From NCBI GenBank assembly GCA_050304135.1, contig JBNLDC010000002.1, forward strand, positions 55,180 through 119,179: a stretch of 64,000 nucleotides of DNA, read 5' to 3'. Below, one piece after another: positions 42,866-52,026 of this stretch. Within the stretch, counting starts at the first letter, position 1. Every line of letters begins with the position of its first letter. The position numbers and the translations under genes were made by a program. The notes under the pieces are model-generated. The model had not been told where the DNA came from. It saw only the letters and a program-made list of their open reading frames with translations, and made no database searches. Source of the stretch: JAFGNB01 sp050304135. Lineage in GTDB: Bacteria > Fibrobacterota > Chitinivibrionia > Chitinivibrionales > Chitinispirillaceae.

Positions 42866-45800
42866 TCAGGATGCCGCTTTGTCGGGAAAGTGCTCGACAA
42901 CCTGCGAGAGAAAGTTTTTGTAGTCGTCCTGCAGCTGATCAAGCAGACTCCGCGTGTCTCTGTCGAGTGAACTGATGACCTCAAGCCGTGCGGCGGTCAT
43001 CCCGAGGGCCGTTGCTCCAACGGTGAGTGCACTGCTCTTGAGTGTGTGCGCTGTCTGATTCACGGCGGTAAGAGAACCATCCTGTGCTTTACGGGAGATC
43101 TGTTCAAGGTACACTGGTGCCTGTTCAATGAAAACTTCAATGGCCTGGCAGACGATCTCCTCATCGTGATCCATAAAATTGAGTGCCGCATCAAGATCAA
43201 AATACGGGGGAGGTATCGACATATTCACCGTTATCGGAAGATGAAGCGGTGCGGCGGCGTAGTTATCGATACAGCGCTGGAGGTCATTGAAATGAAACGG
43301 TTTGATAAGGTAGCCGTTAATTCCCGAAGTGGCGCATTTGTCCAGATCCTGTTGCAGCGCCGTAGCGGTGAGTGCAATCAGAGGGATTTCTTTCGTGGCA
43401 CTGCCTGCCTCGCCACTGCGGATTGCGGCGGCGGTCTGGTAGCCGTCGAGCACCGGCATATGGAGATCAAGCAGGACTATATCAAATTCGGCCTTCTTCA
43501 GTGCCTCGATACCGATCCGTCCGTTTTCCGCGGTTACTACCGAATGACCGATTTTCTCCAGCATGCTGGTGACCACCATCCGGTTCATCGGGTTGTCTTC
43601 CATAAGGAGAATTCTGCGCAGTCGATAAGGTTTGGGCAGACTGGGGTTCTGCCTGTTCTCTGCAGCTGCTGAGTATCCCGTACTCCCGACCACCTGATCA
43701 AATTGCAGACGGACGGAAAATATTGACCCTTTTCCGGGGGTGCTCTCAACGGCAATATCGCCACCCATCATACGCGACAGACGACGGGAAATCGAAAGAC
43801 CGAGGCCGGTACCTCCGTAACGGCGGGTTTCGCTCGTATCAACCTGAGAAAATGGTTCAAAGAGCTGTTCAATCATTGTTTCGGGAATACCGATACCGGT
43901 ATCCGAGATAGTGAACGTGAGGGCTAAGTGATGCTCATCGCTACTTTCCACTTCCACCGTGAGGGTTACGGATCCGGATTCGGTGAACTTGATGGCATTT
44001 CCCACAAGATTGAGAAGAATCTGCCTGAGGCGGCCGGGGTCACCTCTGAGTATCGACGGGATTTCCGGCGACACATTAACGGAAAAGGAGAGGCTTTTCT
44101 GTGACAACTGATAGGAGTTTATCGAAGATACTCCTGCTATGATATCTGCGAGAGCGAAATCAATCTGCTCGAGTTTTGTTTTCTGCGCTTCAATTTTTGA
44201 AAGATCAAGAATATCGTTGAGGAGCGTTAGCAGGGCGTTGGCACACGCCTGCACCGAACCGGTATAGGAGCGCTGTTCCTCGTTGAGCCGGGTGAGCAGG
44301 AGAAGGTCCGACATACCGATGATACCGTTGAGCGGCGTCCGGATTTCATGGCTTATATTTGCCAGAAATTGTGATTTGAGTCGGTTCGCCGTTTCTGCCG
44401 CATCACGTGCGGCAACCTGATCGGAGATGTCGAGAAAGGAGAGAATCGTTCCACCCATCGAGCCGTTACTTCGCTGAAAATAGGACTGTTTGATGATGAA
44501 GTTGCCGGAACATCCGTTGGCATAGGGGAGAACTACCTCGGTACGCTGCGAAGTTCCCTCGTTGATCAGACGTTGCTCCATTTCCTCAAAAATCGGTCGA
44601 AGTTCTTCCGGCCAGATGGACTCATTTGTTTTTCCGGTCAGCAACTCACGCCTGATACCCATCATGGTTTCAAATGAACTGTTGCAGCCGAGTATTCTGG
44701 ACTGCTTGTCGGTATAAAGCACCGGGTTGGGAAGTGCGGCGATCAGTGATTCCAGAAAGCGGTTCTGATCTACCAGCGATTCCTCGACGTATTGCCGCTG
44801 AAGAATCGCTGATGCCTGAATAATGTAGGTTTCGATAAACTCCGGATTGATTATATCGTTACCCTTGCGGGTAAAGATGAATATTCCTCCAAAGAGATGC
44901 TGGTTGTAACAGAAGCCTATGGAATACGATCCGGAAATACCGGTCAGACGCGCGATCGTTGTAGTGATTTTTTCGGGCACCGTCGGGCTGGCGAGGCTGG
45001 TGAATCCTTTTTCGTGATGAATGAGTTTACCCTCGCATAGCTCTTCATGCATGGAGAAATTTGTTGTAAACGATTTTCCCACCGGATTATATCCGAGCAG
45101 CGAGGTGGCTCGGGACAGGAGCGACTGGTCGATTCCGAAGAGTCCTTTAATCGTCATCGTGAGATCCTGCGACTCGAAAACGAGAATGATGCTTTGCGGT
45201 ACCAGTGTCAGAAGATTGGTTCCCACATATTCATAAATTTTATTACTGTTTGAAAGGTTGATGAGTGTCAGTGCACTGCTGTTGAGGGTAGAGACACGCC
45301 GTTCACTATTCTGTACTTCATCCAGTGCTCGCAGGAGAACCATATTCTGGGCGCGGAGCTTTTCTCTGGCGTTCGATCGGGAGTGTTCTATCAGTAGCGC
45401 GATAATGCTCAGTGCTATGAATGAGTCAACAAACCGGATTTTGAGTGTTGTCGAGTAAACTGGCATCATCGGGAGATATCCCGGCGGGAGCAGAAAGAGG
45501 AGCAGTACCGAGGCGAAAAAAAGCAGTGTGGCGATTGTACCCTGTTTTATACCGAGCAGAAAGAGGGCGCAAAGGGGATACGAAAAAGACCAGATGTAGC
45601 CGGTCGCTTCTCTGCCGCCGCTTGCAGTGAGGAACAGAAATATTCCTCCGAGAAGGAACAGGCTTGTATATCGCGCAACCAGAGGACTCATTTTTCCGGT
45701 AAGCACCAGTGCGAGATTGGCGCTGCCGAGAATGATACAGGTAAGATCAGTGAAAAGGTCGATACGGTTGTGGTTTGATATAGCGGTGATACTGAAAAGA

Positions 45801-45919
45801 AAACCGTTGATGATCACAATGCAGAAAATCATTCCGATGAGCAGCTTGCTGTGCAGCGGATCGGGGAGTTCCTGACGGGAGAGATCTGAAGACTCAGTTC
45901 CGGTTAGCCAATTTGCCAT
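42866..45919 (-). CDS. hybrid sensor histidine kinase (BarA-like: TM, GAF/PAS, HisKA, HATPase, REC, Hpt)
   Basis: A membrane-bound kinase of about 1017 residues. Six hydrophobic segments lie in ~25-185. A GAF-like region (~200-385) and a PAS domain (~395-510) follow. HisKA has the phospho-acceptor in SHEIRTPLNG (His ~523), and the HATPase has NLVGNAIKF (~640) and GTGLGLSISRRL. The receiver domain has its Asp in VLLDLHMPVLDG (~818), and the C-terminal Hpt has AHTLKSSAL (His ~955). The signal therefore passes His-Asp-His to an external regulator not in this window. The start is uncertain: ATG at 45919 (weak GGTG upstream) or ATG at 45937. It is a single gene; the stimulus is unknown. Confidence 0.93.
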   Translation of the reverse strand: MANWLTGTESSDLSRQELPDPLHSKLLIGMIFCIVIINGFLFSITAISNHNRIDLFTDLTCIILGSANLALVLTGKMSPLVARYTSLFLLGGIFLFLTASGGREATGYIWSFSYPLCALFLLGIKQGTIATLLFFASVLLLFLLPPGYLPMMPVYSTTLKIRFVDSFIALSIIALLIEHSRSNAREKLRAQNMVLLRALDEVQNSERRVSTLNSSALTLINLSNSNKIYEYVGTNLLTLVPQSIILVFESQDLTMTIKGLFGIDQSLLSRATSLLGYNPVGKSFTTNFSMHEELCEGKLIHHEKGFTSLASPTVPEKITTTIARLTGISGSYSIGFCYNQHLFGGIFIFTRKGNDIINPEFIETYIIQASAILQRQYVEESLVDQNRFLESLIAALPNPVLYTDKQSRILGCNSSFETMMGIRRELLTGKTNESIWPEELRPIFEEMEQRLINEGTSQRTEVVLPYANGCSGNFIIKQSYFQRSNGSMGGTILSFLDISDQVAARDAAETANRLKSQFLANISHEIRTPLNGIIGMSDLLLLTRLNEEQRSYTGSVQACANALLTLLNDILDLSKIEAQKTKLEQIDFALADIIAGVSSINSYQLSQKSLSFSVNVSPEIPSILRGDPGRLRQILLNLVGNAIKFTESGSVTLTVEVESSDEHHLALTFTISDTGIGIPETMIEQLFEPFSQVDTSETRRYGGTGLGLSISRRLSRMMGGDIAVESTPGKGSIFSVRLQFDQVVGSTGYSAAAENRQNPSLPKPYRLRRILLMEDNPMNRMVVTSMLEKIGHSVVTAENGRIGIEALKKAEFDIVLLDLHMPVLDGYQTAAAIRSGEAGSATKEIPLIALTATALQQDLDKCATSGINGYLIKPFHFNDLQRCIDNYAAAPLHLPITVNMSIPPPYFDLDAALNFMDHDEEIVCQAIEVFIEQAPVYLEQISRKAQDGSLTAVNQTAHTLKSSALTVGATALGMTAARLEVISSLDRDTRSLLDQLQDDYKNFLSQVVEHFPDKAAS

Positions 45920-46383
45920 ATACAACACACCAATCATCGATGGAGCTAAAAGGGTTTCGGGAAGTGAACCTGCATGAGTACAGTTAACCCCGGCTCATTT
46001 TCTGATACATTTCAGTAATGAGAAGGGGGTACTCTTTCAAAAGACCTCCGTAGTACGGTATCGTTATGATGATTTTTCGGAGCTGATACGGTGTTTAATA
46101 TAAATCACGACATACCTTTTCGGGTAAAATGACCCATATCAAAGCGCTGCGATAGTATGGGCATGTAACAGATATTTTATTGTTACGGAGAGCAGAACCG
46201 TGAAATTTCCGCCGGAACGCAGGACGGGCAGGTTTATTTGGTACACCAAACCGAGCGAGAGTATTTTTACTGGATACCTGTAAACAGCGACGTTATACTG
46301 TTACATAATTGAAATTTCCGGCATGCGTGATTGCGGGTTTATGGAAGATGGAACCGCCCGCGATGCCGGTACAACGGGTGAAT
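45920..46383. other. 464-base gap with a small hairpin and a 27-codon open frame
   Basis: GTAACA (46165-46170) and TGTTAC (46181-46186) can form a small AT-loop hairpin. GTG at 46200 opens a 27-codon frame ending at 46283 behind GGAGAG, but nothing shows that it is translated. The gap separates the divergent kinase and nuclease-like genes. Confidence 0.4.
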
Positions 46384-46860
46384 ATGCTGATTCAAATGGA
46401 AATATCCTCCTTCGCACTTGATACCGGGCGCAACACCCCGGTGATTATACTGAAGGAGACGAGCGGAGAGCGGACGTTAGCCGTACCGATCGGGCCCCTC
46501 GAAGCAGGAGCGATCGCGATCCAGTCACTGGAGGTGACAACGGAAAAACCGCTTTCAATCGATCTTGTAAAACTTGTAATGGAACAGCTCGGGGGCAGTT
46601 TGCGCCGCGTGGTGATACATCATGCGGGTGATAAGAGCCTTCAGGCACGGTTGCATCTTCAATCCGCGCAGGGGACCGGCATCATTGAGTGCCGGCCGAG
46701 CGACGCGATTGCACTGGCGATGCGTTGCAAAGCGCTGCTTTTTGTAGATGAAGCTGTTTTAACTAACGAAAAAGACGGTTCTGGTTCACCGGAAGAGCAG
46801 TTGCGCAGCCGGATACGCTCCATGGATACTGTCGATTTCGGCACCTACTTTATGGAGTAA
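46384..46860 (+). CDS. bifunctional nuclease (BFN/DUF151) family protein
   Basis: A 158-residue protein with the DUF151 pattern: MLIQMEISSFALDTGRNTPVIILKE, then VPIGPLEAGAIAIQ, RVVIHHAGDKSLQARLHL and ECRPSDAIALAMRCKALLFV. Homologues are described as bifunctional nucleases in plants, but in bacteria the role is unclear. The frame is open further upstream, yet the family start and GGGTG before 46384 favour this ATG. It is followed three bases later by the LpoA/LivK-like gene, so they form an operon. Confidence 0.85.
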   Translation: MLIQMEISSFALDTGRNTPVIILKETSGERTLAVPIGPLEAGAIAIQSLEVTTEKPLSIDLVKLVMEQLGGSLRRVVIHHAGDKSLQARLHLQSAQGTGIIECRPSDAIALAMRCKALLFVDEAVLTNEKDGSGSPEEQLRSRIRSMDTVDFGTYFME

Positions 46861-46863
46861 TAC

Positions 46864-48654
46864 ATGAAACATTTCGGTACATTTCTCTCTATTGTCGTTC
46901 TCATGCTGTTTTTCGGTGCCGCCGGAAGTTTCGGAGCAATAACGACACTCGATCGGTCAATACGGTTGTACAGTGAGAAAAAGTACGATTCGACCATTAC
47001 GGTAATCCGAAACTATCTCCGGCGCTCCGGCAAAAAAGAAGAGACGGAGCAACTAGTCCCTCTGGTTACCGAGGCGCTGGTCCGGCAGGGTGAATATGTT
47101 TCCGCACATCGCCTGTTCTCGATGTTCCGAAGCCGGTACCCGCAGTCGCCGTTCATTGCGCGGCTCTGGTATGTGGAGGCAGTGACCCTCGCCCGGGAGG
47201 AGAAGTATTCCGAAGCGATAACCGCTTTTTCCATGGCGCTATCAACCGGCCTCTCTTCCACACTTGATTCACTGACTATTGTGAATACACAGAAACTATG
47301 CCCGCGACTCGCCGCCGAGGAGTTCAGGGCACTTTCAACCCGTGATCTGAACAGGCGACTGCTTGAAATCGTCAAATACTACGAGGTTGAACAACTGATT
47401 ACCATCGGACAGTTCGGCAAGGCCCAGAGCAGTGCCGATGAGTTCCGAACACGCTTTCCCCGCTCACGATATTTTTCATCATTGCGTGACCTTATGAATC
47501 GCGCTCGTGAAGCTGAGAAAAGTACCACACAGATCGGCATTCTGGCACCGATTTCGGGTGATGAGGAGGAAATCGGAAAACGGGTCGTGCAGGGTGCGCA
47601 GCTGGCGATCGCCGAGTTGCAGCCGCCGGGTGGACAGACGGTAAAGAGTGTGGTGCTCGATACTCGGGGGAGTATGATCATGACCGCCCGCAAAACAAAG
47701 GAATTGCTCGATGAACATAAAGTGTCGCTGGTGGTTGGACCGGTGCTGAGTCAGACGGCAACGGTGACAGCTGCAATGCTTATCGACAAACCTGCGGTGA
47801 TGATCTCGCCGACCGCCACCGATGAAGGCATTGCCGACATAGGCAACAATATCTTCCAGATGAATGTGACGATCGGTGTGCTCGGAAGGAAAATTGCCCG
47901 CTATGCAATAGAGAATCTTTCGATCCGGGAGTTTGTTATATTTGCGCCGCGTACCGCCTATGGAGAGATCCTTGCGGCAAGTTTCAAGGAAGAACTGGCG
48001 AAACGGAATCTGGATGTGGTTGCGGAAGAGTATTTCAATGAAGGGGAAAACGATTACCGGGAACAGTTCAACCGGATACGGCACAAACTGCTGATCCGGC
48101 ATCTGGAACGGGTAGCGGTCGAACGGGGAAGGGATTTCAACGGCGTAATCAGCAGGCGCGACAGTATTCGCTACCGTGATTCCACACTAGCCGTCGGGGG
48201 ATTCTTTATGCCTGCCGATGCCGAAGATGTGGTAATGCTCGCTCCGCAGGTGGTTTTTCACCGCATACGTACACAGTTGCTCGGGTCAAGCGGCTGGCAT
48301 CAACCGAAGGTAATCAAGGATGGGAAACGGTATGTGCTCAATACCATGATCTCCACCACCTTTGAGCTTGATAAAGACAACCCGCAGTGGCAGTCATTTG
48401 TCAAAACCTACAGATCCCGTTTCAATGAGGAACCCGATCGGATTGCGGCGCTCGGCTACGATGCAGCCGCGATGATGATGAAGGCAATTCGCGAGACCGG
48501 TGGTGACGATCCCGTACGCATCCGCGATGCACTGGCGAAAACCATTCGATACCAGGGGCTCTCGGGGGTGGTCTCCTTTGAACAGGACCGTCATGCGAAC
48601 AATGAATCGGCGGTGTATAAAATTTCCGGCAACGGTTTCGTTCGCGTGCAGTAA
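46864..48654 (+). CDS. LpoA/LivK-like protein: TPR-like N-terminus plus periplasmic binding domain
   Basis: A 596-residue exported protein. After the signal peptide (~1-24), residues ~30-215 are helical TPR-like repeats (YSEKKYDSTITVIRNYL, YVSAHRLFSMFRSRYP). Residues ~220-590 form a type I periplasmic-binding-protein fold of the Peripla_BP_6 family (QIGILAPISGDEEEIGKRVVQGAQLAI, VVGPVLSQTATVTAAMLIDKPAVMISPTAT, AALGYDAAAMMMKAI). The same domain order is seen in LpoA-type activators of penicillin-binding proteins, while the second domain resembles branched-chain amino-acid receptors. With ftsX and an EnvC-like gene downstream, a cell-wall role is attractive but unproven. Confidence 0.8.
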   Translation: MKHFGTFLSIVVLMLFFGAAGSFGAITTLDRSIRLYSEKKYDSTITVIRNYLRRSGKKEETEQLVPLVTEALVRQGEYVSAHRLFSMFRSRYPQSPFIARLWYVEAVTLAREEKYSEAITAFSMALSTGLSSTLDSLTIVNTQKLCPRLAAEEFRALSTRDLNRRLLEIVKYYEVEQLITIGQFGKAQSSADEFRTRFPRSRYFSSLRDLMNRAREAEKSTTQIGILAPISGDEEEIGKRVVQGAQLAIAELQPPGGQTVKSVVLDTRGSMIMTARKTKELLDEHKVSLVVGPVLSQTATVTAAMLIDKPAVMISPTATDEGIADIGNNIFQMNVTIGVLGRKIARYAIENLSIREFVIFAPRTAYGEILAASFKEELAKRNLDVVAEEYFNEGENDYREQFNRIRHKLLIRHLERVAVERGRDFNGVISRRDSIRYRDSTLAVGGFFMPADAEDVVMLAPQVVFHRIRTQLLGSSGWHQPKVIKDGKRYVLNTMISTTFELDKDNPQWQSFVKTYRSRFNEEPDRIAALGYDAAAMMMKAIRETGGDDPVRIRDALAKTIRYQGLSGVVSFEQDRHANNESAVYKISGNGFVRVQ

Positions 48655-48871
48655 ATCCGCTGCCGTCGAGTATGGTCCGGCTTCTTGCAAATCGCAGGCT
48701 GAAGGCAACACGTCACGCCGCGCAGGCGGTAGCGATAAACGGCAGTGCTTTTCTCCTCCGGACCCAGGTTTTCCCCGGATTAATGATTGAACGCCCCGGT
48801 TACGGGCTGTTTTTACCGGTGGTTTTAGAACAGTATCCAACACCTACCAGCAGGAGCATGGCAGATTTACC

Positions 48872-49726
48872 ATGGGGACATGGCTCTACTTTTTCAGAGA
48901 AGCGGTACGGGGATTTTATCAGGCCAAACTGATGACGTTCGTGTCGATCGTCTCAATTGCCGTATCACTCTTCTTCATGACCTGCCTTTTTGTCGTTTTC
49001 GTTAATGTCAACGATGTGCTCAAGCGCGGGACCGATCAGGCCGACCTGGCTGTGTATCTGAAAGAGGGGGTTGCCGACGACAGTACGAGTGCCGCCGAAC
49101 TCCTCGGACGTATCGGTACGCTCCGTTCCGTCAGGGTGATGCGTTTCATCAACAAGGACAGTGCCTGGAGCCGATTTTCCACGCTGTATGGCAACGAGAT
49201 GCTCGAATCGGTGGACGACAACCCGCTTCCGGCATCAATAGAAATCTACCTTAAAGATAATGCACGCTCGCAGGACGATGCGCAGCAGGTGGCCGATCTG
49301 ATCGGCGGCTACGAGGAAGTGGAAAGTGTACGGTACTCCCGTGAATGGATTGATCTTGTCAAGCGGTTCAAAATACTGTTTTGGTCGCTCGCGATCGTCG
49401 CGGCGGTGGTCATTGTTTTTATTCTGTACTTCATGATCTCGAATACCATCCGGCTTACCATTTACGCACGTAAGGAACTGGTTTCCCACATGCAGGTGGT
49501 CGGGGCAACGGCATTTTTTATAAAAATGCCCTTTCTGCTTGAAGGGGTGCTTCAGGGGATCATCGGAGGGGTGATCAGTATCGGTGCGACCGGTATCGTT
49601 CGGTTGGCGCTGATACATTTTTCACTATCGTGGGGGGGGCGGTGGCTTCCCGGAGTAGTCATTCTGGTGGGGGTTTCATTCGGTTGGCTGGGAAGTTCGG
49701 GCGCGGTACGAAAATTTCTGGTCTGA
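48872..49726 (+). CDS. ftsX: cell division protein FtsX
   Basis: A 284-residue membrane protein with four helices: ~20-45, ~160-185, ~215-240 and ~250-275, with a large periplasmic loop between the first two. The start GTWLYFFREAVRGFYQAKLMTFVSIVSIAVSL and the ARKELVSHMQVVGATAFFIKMPFLLEG block are typical. FtsX with the ATPase FtsE controls cell-wall hydrolases. Usually ftsE lies directly upstream, but here the 217 bases before ftsX hold no P-loop gene. The binding site is weak: AGGAG is 16 bases before the ATG. Its last ~43 bases overlap the EnvC-like gene, and a G8 run (49632-49639) lies near the end. Confidence 0.93.
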   Translation: MGTWLYFFREAVRGFYQAKLMTFVSIVSIAVSLFFMTCLFVVFVNVNDVLKRGTDQADLAVYLKEGVADDSTSAAELLGRIGTLRSVRVMRFINKDSAWSRFSTLYGNEMLESVDDNPLPASIEIYLKDNARSQDDAQQVADLIGGYEEVESVRYSREWIDLVKRFKILFWSLAIVAAVVIVFILYFMISNTIRLTIYARKELVSHMQVVGATAFFIKMPFLLEGVLQGIIGGVISIGATGIVRLALIHFSLSWGGRWLPGVVILVGVSFGWLGSSGAVRKFLV

Positions 49727-50901
49727 TACTGCTCTCTCTTGCAGCGGGCATGGCAACCGGGCAAACCGGCAGGGGTACGCTGCGTTCGGTTTCCCATTAT
49801 GATCGTGAAATAAAGCAGAGCAAGAAACAACTCGATGCAGTTCGCACTGAACTTGAAAAGGGACGCCGGAAGCTCAAGGAACTCCAGCAGGAAGAGGGTA
49901 ACTATCTCGGCCAGTTGGAACAACTTGAAAAAAATATTTCCGCGTCGCATAACTATCTTTCCCTGCTTGATCAGAAGATCGATACCGTCGGCCGTCACAT
50001 TGCCTTGCTTAATGACTCTCTTGATGATGCGGAAAAACGGCTTGCCGCCCGTCAGAAGGTGATGAGTCGACGACTGCGGCAGGCCTATATGCAGGGACGG
50101 ATACATCCGCTGGTTACCTTGTTTCGGCTTCGCAGCCCTCTTGAGGTGATCAACCGCGTACGGTACATGGAGGAACTCAACCGGTACGATCGGACACTGG
50201 CGGAGCAGATCGACCACTCCCGTCGGGAAATTGACGAAAAAAAACAGTTGCAGCAGCAGGAACGTTCCCGACTTGAAGACCTTCGTGGCGCAAAGATTAA
50301 TGAGCAGAAAACGCTGGTGAAGGAAGAACACCAGCGAAAGAAAACACTCGGCGAGGTACGGCAGAAAAAAGAGGTATTCGCATCGATGGTCAAGGAGCTG
50401 GAGGCTTCGCAGAAGGAACTCGCCGCGATGATCAAGCTTCTTGAGAAACAGCGCAGGAAAGCACGTGAAGGAACTTCCCGGCAGAGTATTGCCACCTTCG
50501 AGAAACGCAAAGGCTCACTCCCATGGCCGGTCGATGGACCGGTGATCACCAAATTCGGCAAGGTGGTCCATCCGGTCTATCAGACGGTTATCCTCAACAA
50601 TGGTATCGATATCGGCGCCGATAACGGAGATGATGTGCGGAGTATTGCCGCAGGAACCGTTATTCACACCGGTTGGATGCGTGGTCTGGGAAAGATGGTG
50701 ATTGTCGACCACGTCGGAGGGTATCTTTCGATCTATGCGCATCTGCAGGATATCGCTGTTGCAATGAATCAGAACATAACTCCGGACCAGAAGATCGGGA
50801 CGGTTGGTGAGACCGGCTCTCTTGGCGGGGCGAAACTCCATTTTGAAATCAGAAAATCAGCAGTGGCGCTCAATCCGGTTGAGTGGCTGGAGAAAAAGTA
50901 G
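49684..50901 (+). CDS. murein hydrolase activator EnvC-like (coiled coil plus degenerate M23 domain)
   Basis: A protein of about 405 residues. The signal peptide (ISGLILLSLAAGMATG) is followed by a long coiled coil (~35-275, many Lys/Glu/Gln heptads) and a C-terminal LytM/M23 domain (~290-400). The zinc ligands are incomplete: the usual HxxxD reads NNGID and the usual HxH reads KLH. It is therefore probably an activator, like E. coli EnvC, and not a peptidase. A TTG start at 49684 inside ftsX is preferred because it places the signal peptide at the N-terminus; a GTG at 49630 is also in frame. ftsX upstream fits the FtsEX-EnvC pathway. Confidence 0.85.
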   Translation: MAGKFGRGTKISGLILLSLAAGMATGQTGRGTLRSVSHYDREIKQSKKQLDAVRTELEKGRRKLKELQQEEGNYLGQLEQLEKNISASHNYLSLLDQKIDTVGRHIALLNDSLDDAEKRLAARQKVMSRRLRQAYMQGRIHPLVTLFRLRSPLEVINRVRYMEELNRYDRTLAEQIDHSRREIDEKKQLQQQERSRLEDLRGAKINEQKTLVKEEHQRKKTLGEVRQKKEVFASMVKELEASQKELAAMIKLLEKQRRKAREGTSRQSIATFEKRKGSLPWPVDGPVITKFGKVVHPVYQTVILNNGIDIGADNGDDVRSIAAGTVIHTGWMRGLGKMVIVDHVGGYLSIYAHLQDIAVAMNQNITPDQKIGTVGETGSLGGAKLHFEIRKSAVALNPVEWLEKK

Positions 50902-50904
50902 GCG

Positions 50905-52026
50905 ATGAAACAGTTACAGTGGAAATTTCTGGCGGGTCAGGAACGGATCAAAGAGGTATTTGCCACGGCATTCGCGAAGGAACAGCTCGGACACGCGTAT
51001 CTCTTTTGCGGAGAGACGGGAACCGGGACGTTCGCCGCCGCACTTGATCTCGCGATGGCGCTGCTCTGCTGTAATGAAGAGACGCAGCCCTGTGGTACCT
51101 GTGAGGGGTGCCGGAAGGTGCAGACCTTCTCACATCCGGATTTTCATGTCGTGATGCCGCTTTCTCTTCAGAAAGAGCATAAGGCGAGTGACGGCAGGAT
51201 CACCGAAGAGGGATGGAACGAGTTTTCGCTTCGGGTAAAGGAGCGGATTGCCGATCCGTACCACATTCCGGAATACAGCACCCTTCCCACAATTCCCGTT
51301 GACTGGATCCGCGAAGTGACCCACGCGGTACGGCGGGGCACCGTGGAAAAAGGAAAAAATATCGTTATTCTCGACAGTGTGGAGAGTATGCAGAAGGAAT
51401 CGGCCAATGCAATGCTCAAAACGCTTGAGGAGCCGCCTGCTGATACGCTGCTGATTCTCTGTACCGAGAGGATCCACGCGGTACTTCCCACCATTCTCTC
51501 CCGATGTCAGCTGCTGCGGTTCGGCACACTGCCGCCGGAGGTGGTCCGCACGGAATTGATCGGCAGATACGGGGTAGCTGATGATCAGCGACTGACCCGG
51601 GTACTGCAATCCGGATCCATCGGGAGGGCGTATCGGACCTTGCAGCAGGCACAGTCCGACGATGATCGCATGGCGGTAGAGTTCTGGGAACTATTGCGCG
51701 GCGGAAATGATGCAACAGTGTTTGAAAAAATCGACATAATAAGCGGCTCCGGTGATTACGGAACCTGGGAAGCACTGCTTATCGCATTGATGCAGGGCAT
51801 CAGAAATTCTTTTTTCCGGATGGTTGATGCCTCTGGAAACTATATTTTAGGCGAACAATTCCCGGAAAACGATGCCGCGGGAAACGTTACGCCGCGACAG
51901 GCCGACGAGCTGCTGCAGCTTTGCGAGGCAGCTATCGGACAGTTACGGGCCCGGGCCAACAGCGGTCTGGTGTTCATTAATTTCGCACATAAGGTTATGG
52001 AGATACTGCATGGGAAAAAACAGTAA
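50905..52026 (+). CDS. holB: DNA polymerase III delta' subunit
   Basis: A 373-residue clamp-loader subunit. The first AAA+ domain (~10-190) begins WKFLAGQERIKEVFATAF. Its P-loop is degenerate (GETGTGTFAAA, no Lys), as expected for delta', which does not bind ATP. The CGTCEGCRKV zinc module, KNIVILDSVESMQKESANAMLKTLEEPP and LPTILSRCQLLRF (SRC motif) are diagnostic. It begins three bases after the EnvC-like gene and overlaps ricT by 17 bases. The order holB-ricT-metG is also known from other bacteria. Confidence 0.93.
   Translation: MKQLQWKFLAGQERIKEVFATAFAKEQLGHAYLFCGETGTGTFAAALDLAMALLCCNEETQPCGTCEGCRKVQTFSHPDFHVVMPLSLQKEHKASDGRITEEGWNEFSLRVKERIADPYHIPEYSTLPTIPVDWIREVTHAVRRGTVEKGKNIVILDSVESMQKESANAMLKTLEEPPADTLLILCTERIHAVLPTILSRCQLLRFGTLPPEVVRTELIGRYGVADDQRLTRVLQSGSIGRAYRTLQQAQSDDDRMAVEFWELLRGGNDATVFEKIDIISGSGDYGTWEALLIALMQGIRNSFFRMVDASGNYILGEQFPENDAAGNVTPRQADELLQLCEAAIGQLRARANSGLVFINFAHKVMEILHGKKQ

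Noticed and set aside
46200..46283. 27-codon frame starting at GTG behind GGAGAG
   Set aside because: Too short and without conserved features; unlike the ilv leader it has no codon run or attenuator after it.
48655..48871. Possible ftsE remnant upstream of ftsX
   Set aside because: No Walker A, signature or Walker B text appears in any of the three forward frames.
48672..48932. 86-codon frame overlapping the start of ftsX, with AGGAG before an internal ATG
   Set aside because: The product has no recognisable feature and the FtsX N-terminus in the other frame is a clear family match.
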